Below are positions 8,243-18,780 of a DNA stretch of 64,000 nt, in pieces. Under the pieces are notes generated by a model, which searched no databases, was not told the origin of the DNA, and saw only the letters and a program-made list of their open reading frames with translations. The first letter of the stretch is position 1. Every line of letters starts with the position of its first letter. Position numbers and translations under genes: made by a program. Source of the DNA: Sphingobium boeckii (GTDB lineage Bacteria; Pseudomonadota; Alphaproteobacteria; Sphingomonadales; Sphingomonadaceae); NCBI RefSeq assembly GCF_014199215.1, contig NZ_JACIJC010000003.1, forward strand, positions 248,001-312,000. Reading direction: 5' to 3'.

Positions 8243-9325
8243 TCAGATCGTCGCTGGCAATCCGAAGGCACGGCGCAGCGCATTCAGCTTGGCTGATGTG
8301 AACTGCTTTGCAATCGAGGTCTCGGGCGCAATCGCATCAAAGCCATGAAAGGCGCCGGGCACGACGTTAAGCTCCGTCGAGACGCCGGCGTCTGCCAGGC
8401 GACGTGCAAAAGCGATGTCCTCGTCGACAAACAGGTCGATCGCGCCAACGCCGATGAACGTCGGCGGCAGGCCGGCGAGATTGAGCGTGCGAGCGGGCAC
8501 GGCATCGGCGGGGACCGAATCCCCGCCCGGCTCCTGGCCAAGCAACGAGCGCCAGCCGAAGACATTGTCATGCGCACGCCATCCGATGAAGCCGACATGA
8601 CCGGGCGTCTTGCGCGACGATCCCGTGCGATCATCAAGCATCGGATAGACCAGCATTTGAAAGGCGATCGGCACTTCCCCTCTGTCGCGCGATGCGATCG
8701 CCAGCAACGCCGCATGACCACCACCGGCGCTCTCGCCCATCACGGCGATCTTCGCGCGATCCGCGCCAAGTTCAGCCGCATTGGCATAGAGCCATTTCAG
8801 GCCCGCATAATTATCATCGAGCGCGCCCTGCCAGCGCGTTTCCGGCGCGAGGCGATATTCGACGGTGACGATCACGCAATCCAGACTATGCGCGATATCC
8901 TGAAGATCGCGGATGCTATCCTTGGCAGACCCCAGAATGAAGCCCCCGCCGTGCATGTGCAATATGGCGGGGCGCGTGGTGCCCGCTCTGGCATTGATGA
9001 TATAGACCGCAACATCGGGCGCGTTGCGAGCGCCGGGAATGCGCCGCTCCGTCACCGAGACATCCGATCGCGCCTCCTTTGTCAGTGATCCCGCCATGCC
9101 GCGAAGCTGGGGCAGCATTGCGTTGGAGAAGGAGAAGCCTTCGGGCATCGTCGGCATACGCTTCGCCGCTTCCACCAATTCGGGATGGATCATTTTGCGC
9201 GGGTTGACGGCTTCGGGCGAGGCTGCCTTTGCCGCAACCAAAGCCATGGCACCGGGAGACGCCGCCACGGCGAGCGCCACCGCGCCGCTTGCCTTCACCA
9301 CATTGCGTCTGCTGACATCGCTCAT
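8243..9325 (-). CDS. alpha/beta hydrolase, HSL-type carboxylesterase, Tat-exported
   Basis: A 360-residue esterase of the hormone-sensitive-lipase family. The oxyanion motif is HGGGF (125-129), the nucleophile Ser199 lies in GESAGGG, and Asp/His lie in GAIDLFVDED and GAFHGF. MSDVSRRNVVKASGAVALAV is a twin-arginine-type signal, so it is probably periplasmic. These enzymes hydrolyse short acyl esters such as acetylated sugars or phenolics. It is close in length and motif order to the second HSL esterase at 21933-22889, which lacks the signal peptide. GGGAGAGG precedes the ATG by 7 bases. The natural ester is unknown. Confidence 0.9.
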   Translation of the reverse strand: MSDVSRRNVVKASGAVALAVAASPGAMALVAAKAASPEAVNPRKMIHPELVEAAKRMPTMPEGFSFSNAMLPQLRGMAGSLTKEARSDVSVTERRIPGARNAPDVAVYIINARAGTTRPAILHMHGGGFILGSAKDSIRDLQDIAHSLDCVIVTVEYRLAPETRWQGALDDNYAGLKWLYANAAELGADRAKIAVMGESAGGGHAALLAIASRDRGEVPIAFQMLVYPMLDDRTGSSRKTPGHVGFIGWRAHDNVFGWRSLLGQEPGGDSVPADAVPARTLNLAGLPPTFIGVGAIDLFVDEDIAFARRLADAGVSTELNVVPGAFHGFDAIAPETSIAKQFTSAKLNALRRAFGLPATI

Positions 9326-9444
9326 TGCTTGGCCTCTCCCAGGAACGGTTTATCTCTGTCAAATGGCGCAGATCCATAACTTGATCGCGCGAACATGCTC
9401 ATCCACAGCCCTGTCGATCATATTTTCGGACGGCCTTGCACTAC

Positions 9445-9462
9445 CTACTGATGTTTCAGTAG
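9445..9462. promoter_or_regulatory. inverted repeat CTACTGA-N4-TCAGTAG
   Basis: Perfect 7-base arms with a 4-base spacer, 120 bases upstream of the esterase start. It resembles in part the CCACTG...CAGTGG repeat at 6493, but the spacing differs. Probably an operator; no regulator can be assigned. Confidence 0.35.
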
Positions 9463-9547
9463 AGAGCGCAAGAGAATGACTTCAGCGGTTGCCAGGATAG
9501 GGAGCATGGTTGCCCAGACCGATATGTCCCGCTTGATCCGTGCCTCA

Positions 9548-9577
9548 TTTCGCGGCTTGATAGTCTCAGCCGCGAAA
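9548..9577. promoter_or_regulatory. 30-base palindrome TTTCGCGGCT-N10-AGCCGCGAAA
   Basis: Perfect 10-base arms with a 10-base spacer, centred about 112 bases upstream of the acyl-CoA ligase start. No U-run follows on either strand, so it is not a standard terminator. The arm-to-arm distance fits a dimeric regulator or a leader hairpin. Confidence 0.4.
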
Positions 9578-9674
9578 AAATTGGCTTGCCGGCGATCGAA
9601 TAGTTACCTCAGCACCATCCGTCGCGCGATCGCTGCCAGCGCGACGTCTTCACATCGCAATTGATAGGTTGATC

Positions 9675-11333
9675 ATGTCAAATTCCATAAATGCCATCTC
9701 GACTGATGAACGCATCGCGACATTGCTCGCGCGATACGCCTCGCCCGACGCCTGCGCCGCCGATCTGTTGTGCGACCGGCATGATCCCGCGGCACTGGTT
9801 TACCGCATCATCGCTGGCGACATGTCCTTTCGCGACATCACTTATGGAGAATTGCGCACCGAATCCGAGCATCTGGCCGGCGCGCTCCACGCGCTTGGCA
9901 TCGGAGCGGGTGACCGCGTGGCGACGCTGATGGGCAAAAGCCGCGCCTATCTGGTGACGCTCGTGGCGATATGGCGTCTCGGTGCCGTGCACGTCCCGCT
10001 GTTCACCGCCTTCGCTCCGGCCGCCATCGCCTATCGCCTGCTCGGCAGCCAGGCGAAAGCCGTGGTGTGCGATGCTGCGCAGCAATCCAAGCTCGCGCCG
10101 GGCGCTGACATACCCGTCGATGCCCCGTGGCAGGTGATCACCACCGGCACCGAAGGCACGCAGGCGCTCACGTTCGACGCGCTCATGGCAAGCCGTGCGC
10201 CGGCGCCGCCGCGCGTGGCGGTCGGCGGCGATGCGCCGTTTATCCACATCTACACTTCGGGCACCACGGGCAATCCCAAGGGCGTCGTCGTGCCGCTCCG
10301 CGCGCTCGCCGCATTTCATGCTTATGCCGAATTCGGGCATGGGCTGCGCCCCGACGACATCTTCTGGTGCGCGGCCGATCCCGGCTGGGCCTATGGGCTG
10401 TATTTCGGCATTCTCGCCACGCTCATGACCGGAACGAAGGGCATCCTCTACGAAGGCGGATTTTCGCCTGAGGCGACCATGGCGATCCTCGCCGGACACG
10501 GCGTCACCAATTTCGCTGCGGCCCCCACCGTCTACCGTGCCCTGCGCAGCGCCGACATCACCGCCCCCGCGCCGCTGAGCCTGCGCCGTGCTTCAAGCGC
10601 GGGCGAACCCCTGACGCCGGACGTGAATGCCTGGGCTGAAACCGCGCTGGGCGTCACCGTCCACGATCATTATGGGCAGACGGAAGCGGGCATGTTGATC
10701 AACAATCATCACAATCCTGCCGTGGCGCGCCCGATCAAGGCCGGGTCCATGGGGCAGCCGATGCCTGGCTGGACTGCGGTCGTCCTGCGCGAAGACAGCG
10801 ACACCCCCGCGGCGGTCAACGAAGTCGGGCGCGTTGCGATGGATATGGCGCAAAGCCCCCTGGCCTGGTTCCAGGGCTATGAAGGCGCGCCAGCCAAGAC
10901 CGCCGAAAAATTCACCGAGGATCGCGCCTGGTATCTGACGGGCGATGTCGGCCGGATGGACGAAGACGGCTATTTCCACTTTTCGTCGCGCGACGATGAC
11001 GTGATCATCATGGCGGGCTATCGGATCGGGCCGTTCGAAGTGGAATCCGCGATCGCCAGCCACGCCTGCGTCGCGGAGACCGCGGTCATCGCCGTGCCGG
11101 ACGAGGTGCGCGGCGAAGTGATCGAGGCGTTTGTCGTTCTCAACCCCGGCCATGTGGCGTCGCCGGAACTGGAGCGCGAAATTCAGCAATGGGTGAAAAC
11201 CAATTTCGCCGCCCATGCTTATCCCCGCACCGTGCATTTCGCAGAAACGCTTCCCAAGACACCGAGCGGCAAGATCCAGCGCTTCATCCTCAAGCAGCAG
11301 CGTCAGCAGGAACTGGCGAAGTCTGCGCAATGA
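9675..11333 (+). CDS. AMP-dependent acyl-CoA synthetase (acetyl/medium-chain type)
   Basis: A 552-residue CoA ligase with canonical motifs: YTSGTTGNPKGVVV phosphate loop near 190-205, DPGWAYGLYFG, YGQTEAGM (A5), WYLTGDVGRMDEDGYF (A7) and TPSGKIQRF with the catalytic Lys close to the C terminus. The DPGW and YGQTE context is typical of acetyl-CoA synthetase and medium-chain (ACSM-like) ligases. It is cytoplasmic. The ATG at 9675 is preferred over the in-frame TTG at 9669 because AGG lies 6 bases upstream of it. The stop overlaps the nitroreductase start (ATGA). It may activate the acid released by the neighbouring esterases; that link is inference. Confidence 0.9.
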   Translation: MSNSINAISTDERIATLLARYASPDACAADLLCDRHDPAALVYRIIAGDMSFRDITYGELRTESEHLAGALHALGIGAGDRVATLMGKSRAYLVTLVAIWRLGAVHVPLFTAFAPAAIAYRLLGSQAKAVVCDAAQQSKLAPGADIPVDAPWQVITTGTEGTQALTFDALMASRAPAPPRVAVGGDAPFIHIYTSGTTGNPKGVVVPLRALAAFHAYAEFGHGLRPDDIFWCAADPGWAYGLYFGILATLMTGTKGILYEGGFSPEATMAILAGHGVTNFAAAPTVYRALRSADITAPAPLSLRRASSAGEPLTPDVNAWAETALGVTVHDHYGQTEAGMLINNHHNPAVARPIKAGSMGQPMPGWTAVVLREDSDTPAAVNEVGRVAMDMAQSPLAWFQGYEGAPAKTAEKFTEDRAWYLTGDVGRMDEDGYFHFSSRDDDVIIMAGYRIGPFEVESAIASHACVAETAVIAVPDEVRGEVIEAFVVLNPGHVASPELEREIQQWVKTNFAAHAYPRTVHFAETLPKTPSGKIQRFILKQQRQQELAKSAQ

Positions 11334-12004
11334 CGGGATCGATATCAGCGCTCGATGCCGTGAAAGGCCGCCGCTCGGTTCGGCGTTTTCTGCCGGACCC
11401 GGTTTCGGAACCGGTGATCGAGGCGATCCTGCAGGCTTCGTCGCGGGCGGCCTCGGGCACCAACATCCAGCCATGGCTGGTGCACGTCGTCACGGGCAAG
11501 ACGCGCGACAGTCTTTCCAGCGCGGTGCTTCGCGCCGCCGAAGCGGAGGAGACCAGCCTCGAATATCCCTATCTCCCCGCCCGCCTCAAGGAGCCCTATC
11601 TTTCCCGGCGGAGAAAGGTCGGCTTCGATCTCTATGCGCTTTACGGCATCGATCGGCACGACATGCCGGCGCGCAAGGCGGCGATGATGCGCAATTTCGA
11701 TTTCTTCGGCGCTCCGGTGGGCCTGTTTTTCACCATGGAGCGCGATATGCCGCAGGGCGCGTGGCTGGATTGCGGCATGTTCATGCAGAATGTCATGATC
11801 ACCGCCCGTGCTTATGGACTGGAGACATGTCCGCAACAGGCCTGGTGCGATTTCGGCGCGGTGGTCCATGCCGAATTGGGCATTCCAGACGATCACATCC
11901 TGCTATCCGGCATGGCGCTGGGCACCATCGATCCCTCGGCACCGGAAAACACGCTGGTGAGCGAACGCGCCGGGGTTGATGAATTTGGCACATGGCATCG
12001 ATGA
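11330..12004 (+). CDS. nitroreductase-family FMN oxidoreductase
   Basis: A 224-residue nitroreductase-fold protein. RRSVRRFLPDPV near the N terminus is the FMN phosphate-binding start, followed by QASSRAASGTNIQPW, and later LDCGMFMQNVMITARAYGLETCPQ and LLSGMALGTID, all typical of NfsB/NfnB-like enzymes. It should transfer electrons from NAD(P)H to nitroaromatics, quinones or enones through FMN. It is coupled to the preceding CoA ligase by an ATGA overlap. In this setting reduction of a double bond or quinone in an aromatic acyl-CoA is as plausible as nitro reduction. It is followed 14 bases later by a LuxR-type regulator in the same direction. Confidence 0.88.
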   Translation: MTGSISALDAVKGRRSVRRFLPDPVSEPVIEAILQASSRAASGTNIQPWLVHVVTGKTRDSLSSAVLRAAEAEETSLEYPYLPARLKEPYLSRRRKVGFDLYALYGIDRHDMPARKAAMMRNFDFFGAPVGLFFTMERDMPQGAWLDCGMFMQNVMITARAYGLETCPQQAWCDFGAVVHAELGIPDDHILLSGMALGTIDPSAPENTLVSERAGVDEFGTWHR

Positions 12005-12018
12005 GCAGTCCATAACCG

Positions 12019-13125
12019 ATGGACATTGACGCCGAGGACAGGCTTGTGGCCGCGCTCTTCGATGGCGTGGCGGAAACGCCGTTGTGGAAGACGTTTCTGG
12101 AACAATTGCGAAGCCTGACCGGCGCTGACTTTGCCACGCTCATCTTCAATCCGCCTGGGCGGCCGATGGACGACGCGCTCCAGCTTCTTTCGGCAGAGAG
12201 CGCCACGGCCGTTTCAGGCCGGTTCATTCCCACGCAAGCTGCGCCCGCTCCGCGAATGCCAAGCCAGGCCGAAGGCAGACCCTATGCACTGCCCGAACTG
12301 CTGGAAATCTACACGCCCGCTGAGGTAGATTATTATTGCGAGATACTGGACCGGAACAAGATCAGCGCCATCCGGCAAATGCGGGTCCGTGAAAAGACCG
12401 GAGTAGACGCCTGGCTCACGATCGCGCGCCAGAATGCCGATTTCAGCGAGAGCGACGATGCGTTGCTGGTCAGGATTGCACCGCTGTTACGCGGCGTTCT
12501 CCAACTGTACGTGGCTATGGAGCGCGAGCGTTTTGCAGCTTCTCTCACCGCCGAAGCCGTGCGGCGTCTGCAATTCGGCTGGATTTCCCTTGGCCCCGAT
12601 GGCCATATCATCGATTGCGATCAGCAAGGCGCGCTTGTGCTGGACAATTCCCAGGTGCTCAGCCGGAATTCCAGCGGCAAATTGATGGCGTCGCCCCGCA
12701 AACTCGAGCGCGAAATTTATGCCGCCTTGGAGCGCATCGTCCAAATCCCGTCGAGCCGGCCGCGCGCGATGACGCTGAACCGGGAACCGTGGCTGGATAT
12801 GCTGCTGGTGCCGGCGGGCCGCAGCACCGCGACCTCCCGCCATGAGGCTTGCGCCATCGCGTATGTGCACGGCGACAATTGGCACGCGAGCGACCGGCAT
12901 GAGCAGCTCGGAGAATTATTCGGCCTGTCGCCGCGGGAGTCGCGGCTCGCGCTGGCCATCAGCCGCGGCATGAACCTGACCGAAGCCGCGGCGGAATTCG
13001 GACTGACGGTGACCACCGCGCGCACCTATTCGAAATCAATCTATTCAAAGACAGGCGCGCGCGGCCTTCCCGATCTGGTCCGGATCGTCATGCGCAGCGT
13101 ATTGGCGATCGCGCCGCACGATTAA
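12019..13125 (+). CDS. LuxR-family (HTH) transcriptional regulator, paralog 1
   Basis: A 368-residue regulator with a LuxR-type helix-turn-helix at the C terminus (about 300-360): LFGLSPRESRLALAISRGM, LTEAAAEFGLTVTTARTYSK and GARGLPDLVRIVMRS. The N-terminal 250 residues form a sensor-like region beginning with an amphipathic stretch (FLEQLRSLTGADFATLIF) and not matching response-regulator receivers. It is clearly paralogous to the regulator at 18781-19926 over the full length, with the same start, middle and tail blocks. It is cotranscribed behind the ligase and nitroreductase, and its TAA overlaps the TAA of the convergent esterase gene by three to four bases. It is a candidate reader of the CCA-NN-TGG palindromes. 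Confidence 0.85.
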   Translation: MDIDAEDRLVAALFDGVAETPLWKTFLEQLRSLTGADFATLIFNPPGRPMDDALQLLSAESATAVSGRFIPTQAAPAPRMPSQAEGRPYALPELLEIYTPAEVDYYCEILDRNKISAIRQMRVREKTGVDAWLTIARQNADFSESDDALLVRIAPLLRGVLQLYVAMERERFAASLTAEAVRRLQFGWISLGPDGHIIDCDQQGALVLDNSQVLSRNSSGKLMASPRKLEREIYAALERIVQIPSSRPRAMTLNREPWLDMLLVPAGRSTATSRHEACAIAYVHGDNWHASDRHEQLGELFGLSPRESRLALAISRGMNLTEAAAEFGLTVTTARTYSKSIYSKTGARGLPDLVRIVMRSVLAIAPHD

Positions 13126-14048
13126 GGCGCTTTCGGCGCGCCCATCCAGCCATGCGACCGAAGCCAGGCCTCATAGGCCGTGATCCAGCCGTCCACCGGC
13201 TTGTTCTTCTTCATCATACCGAAGCCATGCCCGCCGCTTTCATAGATATGCAGCTCCGCCGGCAAATTGGCCGCGGTCCAGCGCGTGAAGATGTTGATGC
13301 TTTCGCCCGCGGGCACCGCATTATCATCCTGCGTCACAGCGATGAACAAGGGAGGGCCACCCACTGGTGGCCCCTTGTCGAGCATGGCACCGTAGATCGG
13401 CGCTGCGAAATTGGGCCGATCGGCCGCGGACTCATTCGTGGCCATAGCCATGGTGGTGATCGCACCGGCCGAGAAACCGATCATGCCAAGCCGATCGGGC
13501 GCAATCGCGAAACGGGCGGCATTGGCCCGCAGGAAACGGATGGACTGGGTGGCGTCGGCATAGGCATTGGCGCGTCCTGGCAGGAAGCTGTCGGCAAATT
13601 CCCTGAAGCGCTCGGCATTCTTCCGCAGATCCTGGGGCATCTTGAAACCCGCGATCGGGCGGACCCGATATTTGAGCACGAAGGCCGTGATGCCGCGTTC
13701 GGCCAGCCAAAGCGCGACCATTTCGCCCTCATGCGTCATCGCCAGCGTCTGAAAGCCACCGCCGGGCACGACGATCATCGCAGTGCCGTTCGCGGTTTCA
13801 GCTTTGGGCCGGTAGACCGTCAAGGTCGGCACGGTGACGTTGCTGACCATGCTGATGGGCGCTGCACCCGGCAGCTTCACCGGGCTATCTGTCTCCGGAC
13901 CTTTCCAATCTTCCGTGCCTGGCGCCTGCCCCGGCCATATCTTCACGATTTCCGGGGTTGGAGCCGACTGGGCATAAGCGGGGGAGGCAATCACCGAAAC
14001 GTGCAGAATGGCGATCAATCCGAGTGTCAATTTCTGGAAAATCATCAA
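13122..14048 (-). CDS. exported alpha/beta hydrolase, acetyl-xylan-esterase-like
   Basis: A 308-residue hydrolase with a Sec signal peptide (MMIFQKLTLGLIAILHVSVIASPAYAQ). MIVVPGGGFQTLAMTHEG carries the oxyanion GGGF, MIGFSAGAITTMAMA the nucleophile Ser in GFSAG, and SGGHGFGM the catalytic His. This order fits the BD-FAE/dienelactone-hydrolase-like esterases that deacetylate xylan or phenolic sugars. The same family is widely annotated as endo-1,4-beta-xylanase or acetylesterase. It follows the tannase-family gene by 6 bases on the same strand, so both esterases are made and exported together. RBS AGGA lies 7 bases before the ATG. Confidence 0.88.
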   Translation of the reverse strand: MMIFQKLTLGLIAILHVSVIASPAYAQSAPTPEIVKIWPGQAPGTEDWKGPETDSPVKLPGAAPISMVSNVTVPTLTVYRPKAETANGTAMIVVPGGGFQTLAMTHEGEMVALWLAERGITAFVLKYRVRPIAGFKMPQDLRKNAERFREFADSFLPGRANAYADATQSIRFLRANAARFAIAPDRLGMIGFSAGAITTMAMATNESAADRPNFAAPIYGAMLDKGPPVGGPPLFIAVTQDDNAVPAGESINIFTRWTAANLPAELHIYESGGHGFGMMKKNKPVDGWITAYEAWLRSHGWMGAPKAP

Positions 14049-14054
14049 CTGTTC

Positions 14055-15695
14055 CTATTTGCAATGATAGCTGGAGGCGCGATCGGCATCCGCGCCGGAT
14101 TGGAGCACGGCCCGTTTCGGATAGGCGCACAGCAGACGCTGTTTTTCCGGTCCGCTCGCCTTGATGCCCATCAGGCCGCCGATACCACGCCGGGCGACCA
14201 ATGTTTCGGGCTTGCGGCCGTTTTCGACCCAGGCCTGCAGTGCGGAGACGACGCTGCGTTCGGGCGTGTCGCCCTGTTGCGGTGCATTCATCTGGCCGAA
14301 TGATCCCGGGCCGGTGCCCCCCATGCAATGCTGCATTCCGGGCACCATGAACAATTGCGAAGAAGCCTTCGCGCGCGCGCCCGATTGCTTCAGCATCGCC
14401 TTATGATATTGCAGCGTCGCTTCGGGTGGGATCGCGGCATCGGCCCAGCCATGCCACAGGATAAGCTTGCCGCCACGCGCGAAGAAACGCTTCAGATTGG
14501 GCGATGCGTCGAGATCAGCCGACAATGCCGATTTCAGGCGCGCTGGATCGGTGTTGAAGTTGAAGGTTTCGGGCGTGGCGAACGGAGTCTGGACAAGATC
14601 ACGCAAAAGCCCGGAGACCAATGTGTCGCCACCAGGCTTGCTGTCGCCCCTCAGAAGATAGCCCTCCCAGCCAAGCTGCGGAGATGGCGTTCCCACCTCG
14701 GCCCCACTCGGAAGATAGGCACCCGCCACCGGCCGGCCTTTCGCATCGCGCGGGCCGGCATAGATTTTCTGGAGCGCGGTCACCTGCGCCGGCGCGAAGC
14801 ATTGCGCTGATTTCGAGGTGCCGCACGCCAGTTTCGAGGCGTCGAATTTGCACTGTCGCGGATCGGCGACCAGCCCGTCGATCTGTCCGTCCACAGTGTC
14901 GCATTGGCGCACCACTTCCTCCTGGATCAGCGCGGCCTGCTTGGGACGAATGGCCGAGCCGGGCGGAAGCTGCGCCTGGATCGGATTGATCATCGCGATC
15001 GCCAGATCGGTCCAGCTTGCCGCGGGCGCGCCAGCAACCACGCCATCATAATCCTCGGGAAAGCGCGAGGCTTCGATCAGCGCCTGTCGCCCGCCGCCGG
15101 AGCAGCCGACGAAATAGGAGCGATCGGCGTCCCGGCCGTAGAAGGCCTTGACGAGCTGCTTGCCGGCCACCGTGGAAAGGTGGGTCGCGCGCCAGCCATA
15201 ATCGCGCACGCGCTGCGGATTTCCCTTGGCCCAGGTGCTGTCCATCGGCGATCCCTGATGGCCGGAATCCGTGGCCACGGCGGCCTGCCCGGCCCTGACC
15301 GCAAGGCCCAAGGTCATCGAATCGATCGAACCGGCATAGCCGCCCAGGCCGACGCCATAGAATCGTCCGTCCCATCCCGCGCTCGGCATCCACACCTCGA
15401 AGCGGATATCCGAACCCGCCTCGGGCACGATCTTGCCGGCGACGCGGCAGAATGCGGGCATGGCCGTGGACGCCACCGCAGGCTGCGCCACGGCGCTCAG
15501 GATTTCGACGTTGGCCAACTTCTGCCCGGTCAATGCCGCGCATTGCTGATCGCTAATGCCTGCAGGCTGCGCCGATTTGACGGTATCTTTAGTGGCCGGC
15601 GCACTTGCACCGGCGGGCACGGACCAGCCGCCCGTAGCCAATGGCAGCAGCGCCAGGCCCGAAGCGCAAAGCGCGAAATATCGAAACCTCATCAT
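14055..15695 (-). CDS. tannase/feruloyl esterase family protein, exported
   Basis: A 546-residue member of the tannase and feruloyl esterase family. It has a signal peptide (MMRFRYFALCASGLALLPLA), a disulfide-rich N-terminal region (QQCAALTGQKL, FCRVAGKI), the nucleophile S199 in YFVGCSGGGRQAL, and GWADAAIPPE and PGMQHCMGGTGP carrying the Asp and His. Family members release ferulic, gallic or related acids from sugar esters in the periplasm or outside. It heads an operon with the acetyl-esterase-like gene. Its promoter region is shared with the divergent 99-residue protein/GH2 pair, and the palindrome at 15821 lies between the two. Confidence 0.92.
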   Translation of the reverse strand: MMRFRYFALCASGLALLPLATGGWSVPAGASAPATKDTVKSAQPAGISDQQCAALTGQKLANVEILSAVAQPAVASTAMPAFCRVAGKIVPEAGSDIRFEVWMPSAGWDGRFYGVGLGGYAGSIDSMTLGLAVRAGQAAVATDSGHQGSPMDSTWAKGNPQRVRDYGWRATHLSTVAGKQLVKAFYGRDADRSYFVGCSGGGRQALIEASRFPEDYDGVVAGAPAASWTDLAIAMINPIQAQLPPGSAIRPKQAALIQEEVVRQCDTVDGQIDGLVADPRQCKFDASKLACGTSKSAQCFAPAQVTALQKIYAGPRDAKGRPVAGAYLPSGAEVGTPSPQLGWEGYLLRGDSKPGGDTLVSGLLRDLVQTPFATPETFNFNTDPARLKSALSADLDASPNLKRFFARGGKLILWHGWADAAIPPEATLQYHKAMLKQSGARAKASSQLFMVPGMQHCMGGTGPGSFGQMNAPQQGDTPERSVVSALQAWVENGRKPETLVARRGIGGLMGIKASGPEKQRLLCAYPKRAVLQSGADADRASSYHCK

Positions 15696-15820
15696 TGCCC
15701 TCTCTCAACATCTGTCCCAGCCGCGTTTCCGCGCTGACCGCGGATGTTTCCCCGCATCGCATGGCACTGTTTCCCATCCAGAGCTCACTTTGAATGCCTA
15801 CACCAGACGACGAGGACGAA

Positions 15821-15840
15821 GCATCTCCATTTGGAGATGC
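15821..15840. promoter_or_regulatory. perfect palindrome GCATCTCCA-TT-TGGAGATGC
   Basis: Two perfect 9-base arms with a 2-base centre, 76 bases before the 99-residue protein start and 126 bases before the divergent tannase start. A TTGACG hexamer follows at about 15850. The core CTCCA-TT-TGGAG matches the layout of the palindromes at 23103 and 25813, suggesting one shared regulator. Confidence 0.6.
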
Positions 15841-15915
15841 TCATGCCGTTTGACGCGTTGTAGACCAGCCGATGCGCAGCGGCGATTTCGCTGGAATCCG
15901 CACGAGAGGATGATC

Positions 15916-16211
15916 ATGGAAACGCCCATTTACCCCCCTGCTGCGGCCTATGAAGCCCCTGTCGTGCGCCCCTATGTGCTGAGCGCCGATGGCTGTTCGG
16001 TTGCAGAGCTGATGGCGAATCCGGCGGCTTGGGCGGTGATGCTGAAATATATGCCAAGCATCGGCTTCATCACGCAGATACCGGAAACGAAGAAATTGCT
16101 CGATAATATGACGGTGGTGGACTTCGCCGTCTTCGGGCCGCCGGTGGATCCGAAGACGCTGGCCACGATCAATGCCGAATTGGCGCAAATTCCGTCGACG
16201 GGAGCTGCTCG

Positions 16212-16215
<4 letters not shown>
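15916..16215 (+). CDS. 99-residue protein coupled to GH2 (small partner A)
   Basis: A small acidic-to-neutral protein without signal peptide or membrane segment. It starts METPIYPPAAAYEAPVV and has a predicted helical part SVAELMANPAAWAVMLKYMP and a C-terminal LATINAELAQIP helix. It is paralogous to the 99-residue protein at 38902-39201: same length, 21 identical residues in the first 50 without gaps by eye. Residues 28-95 also resemble residues 40-110 of the ThuA-like protein at 34453. GAGAGG lies 6 bases before the ATG. The TGA overlaps the GTG start of the GH2 gene (GTGA), so the two are translationally coupled. I do not recognise a named family; a partner, chaperone or accessory domain for the GH2 enzyme is inferred. 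Confidence 0.85.
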
Positions 16216-18707
<2,492 letters not shown>

Positions 18708-18728
18708 CGCGATCGCCGCGAAGCGCGC

Positions 18729-18750
18729 CATTGCCCGCGGCAGGGCAATG
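18729..18750 (+). terminator. hairpin after GH2-A (CATTGCCC-N6-GGGCAATG)
   Basis: Perfect 8-base arms with a 6-base loop, 22 bases after the GH2 stop and 31 bases before the regulator. No U-run follows, so it may only slow transcription or stabilise the GH2 message rather than stop it. Confidence 0.35.
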
Positions 18751-18780
18751 CCATAGATACGGGGCGATAGAGCACCCCTT

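Larger units (their letters stand above)
9326..9674. other. 349-base divergent intergenic region
   Basis: No convincing gene. It separates the minus-strand esterase from the plus-strand acyl-CoA ligase and carries two clear inverted repeats, listed separately. A 62-codon open frame at 9476-9664 has no ribosome-binding site or recognisable motif and is not called. Confidence 0.6.

Noticed and set aside
9476-9664. A 62-codon frame upstream of the CoA ligase.
   Set aside because: No ribosome-binding site, no motif, and it overlaps a 30-base palindrome that looks regulatory.
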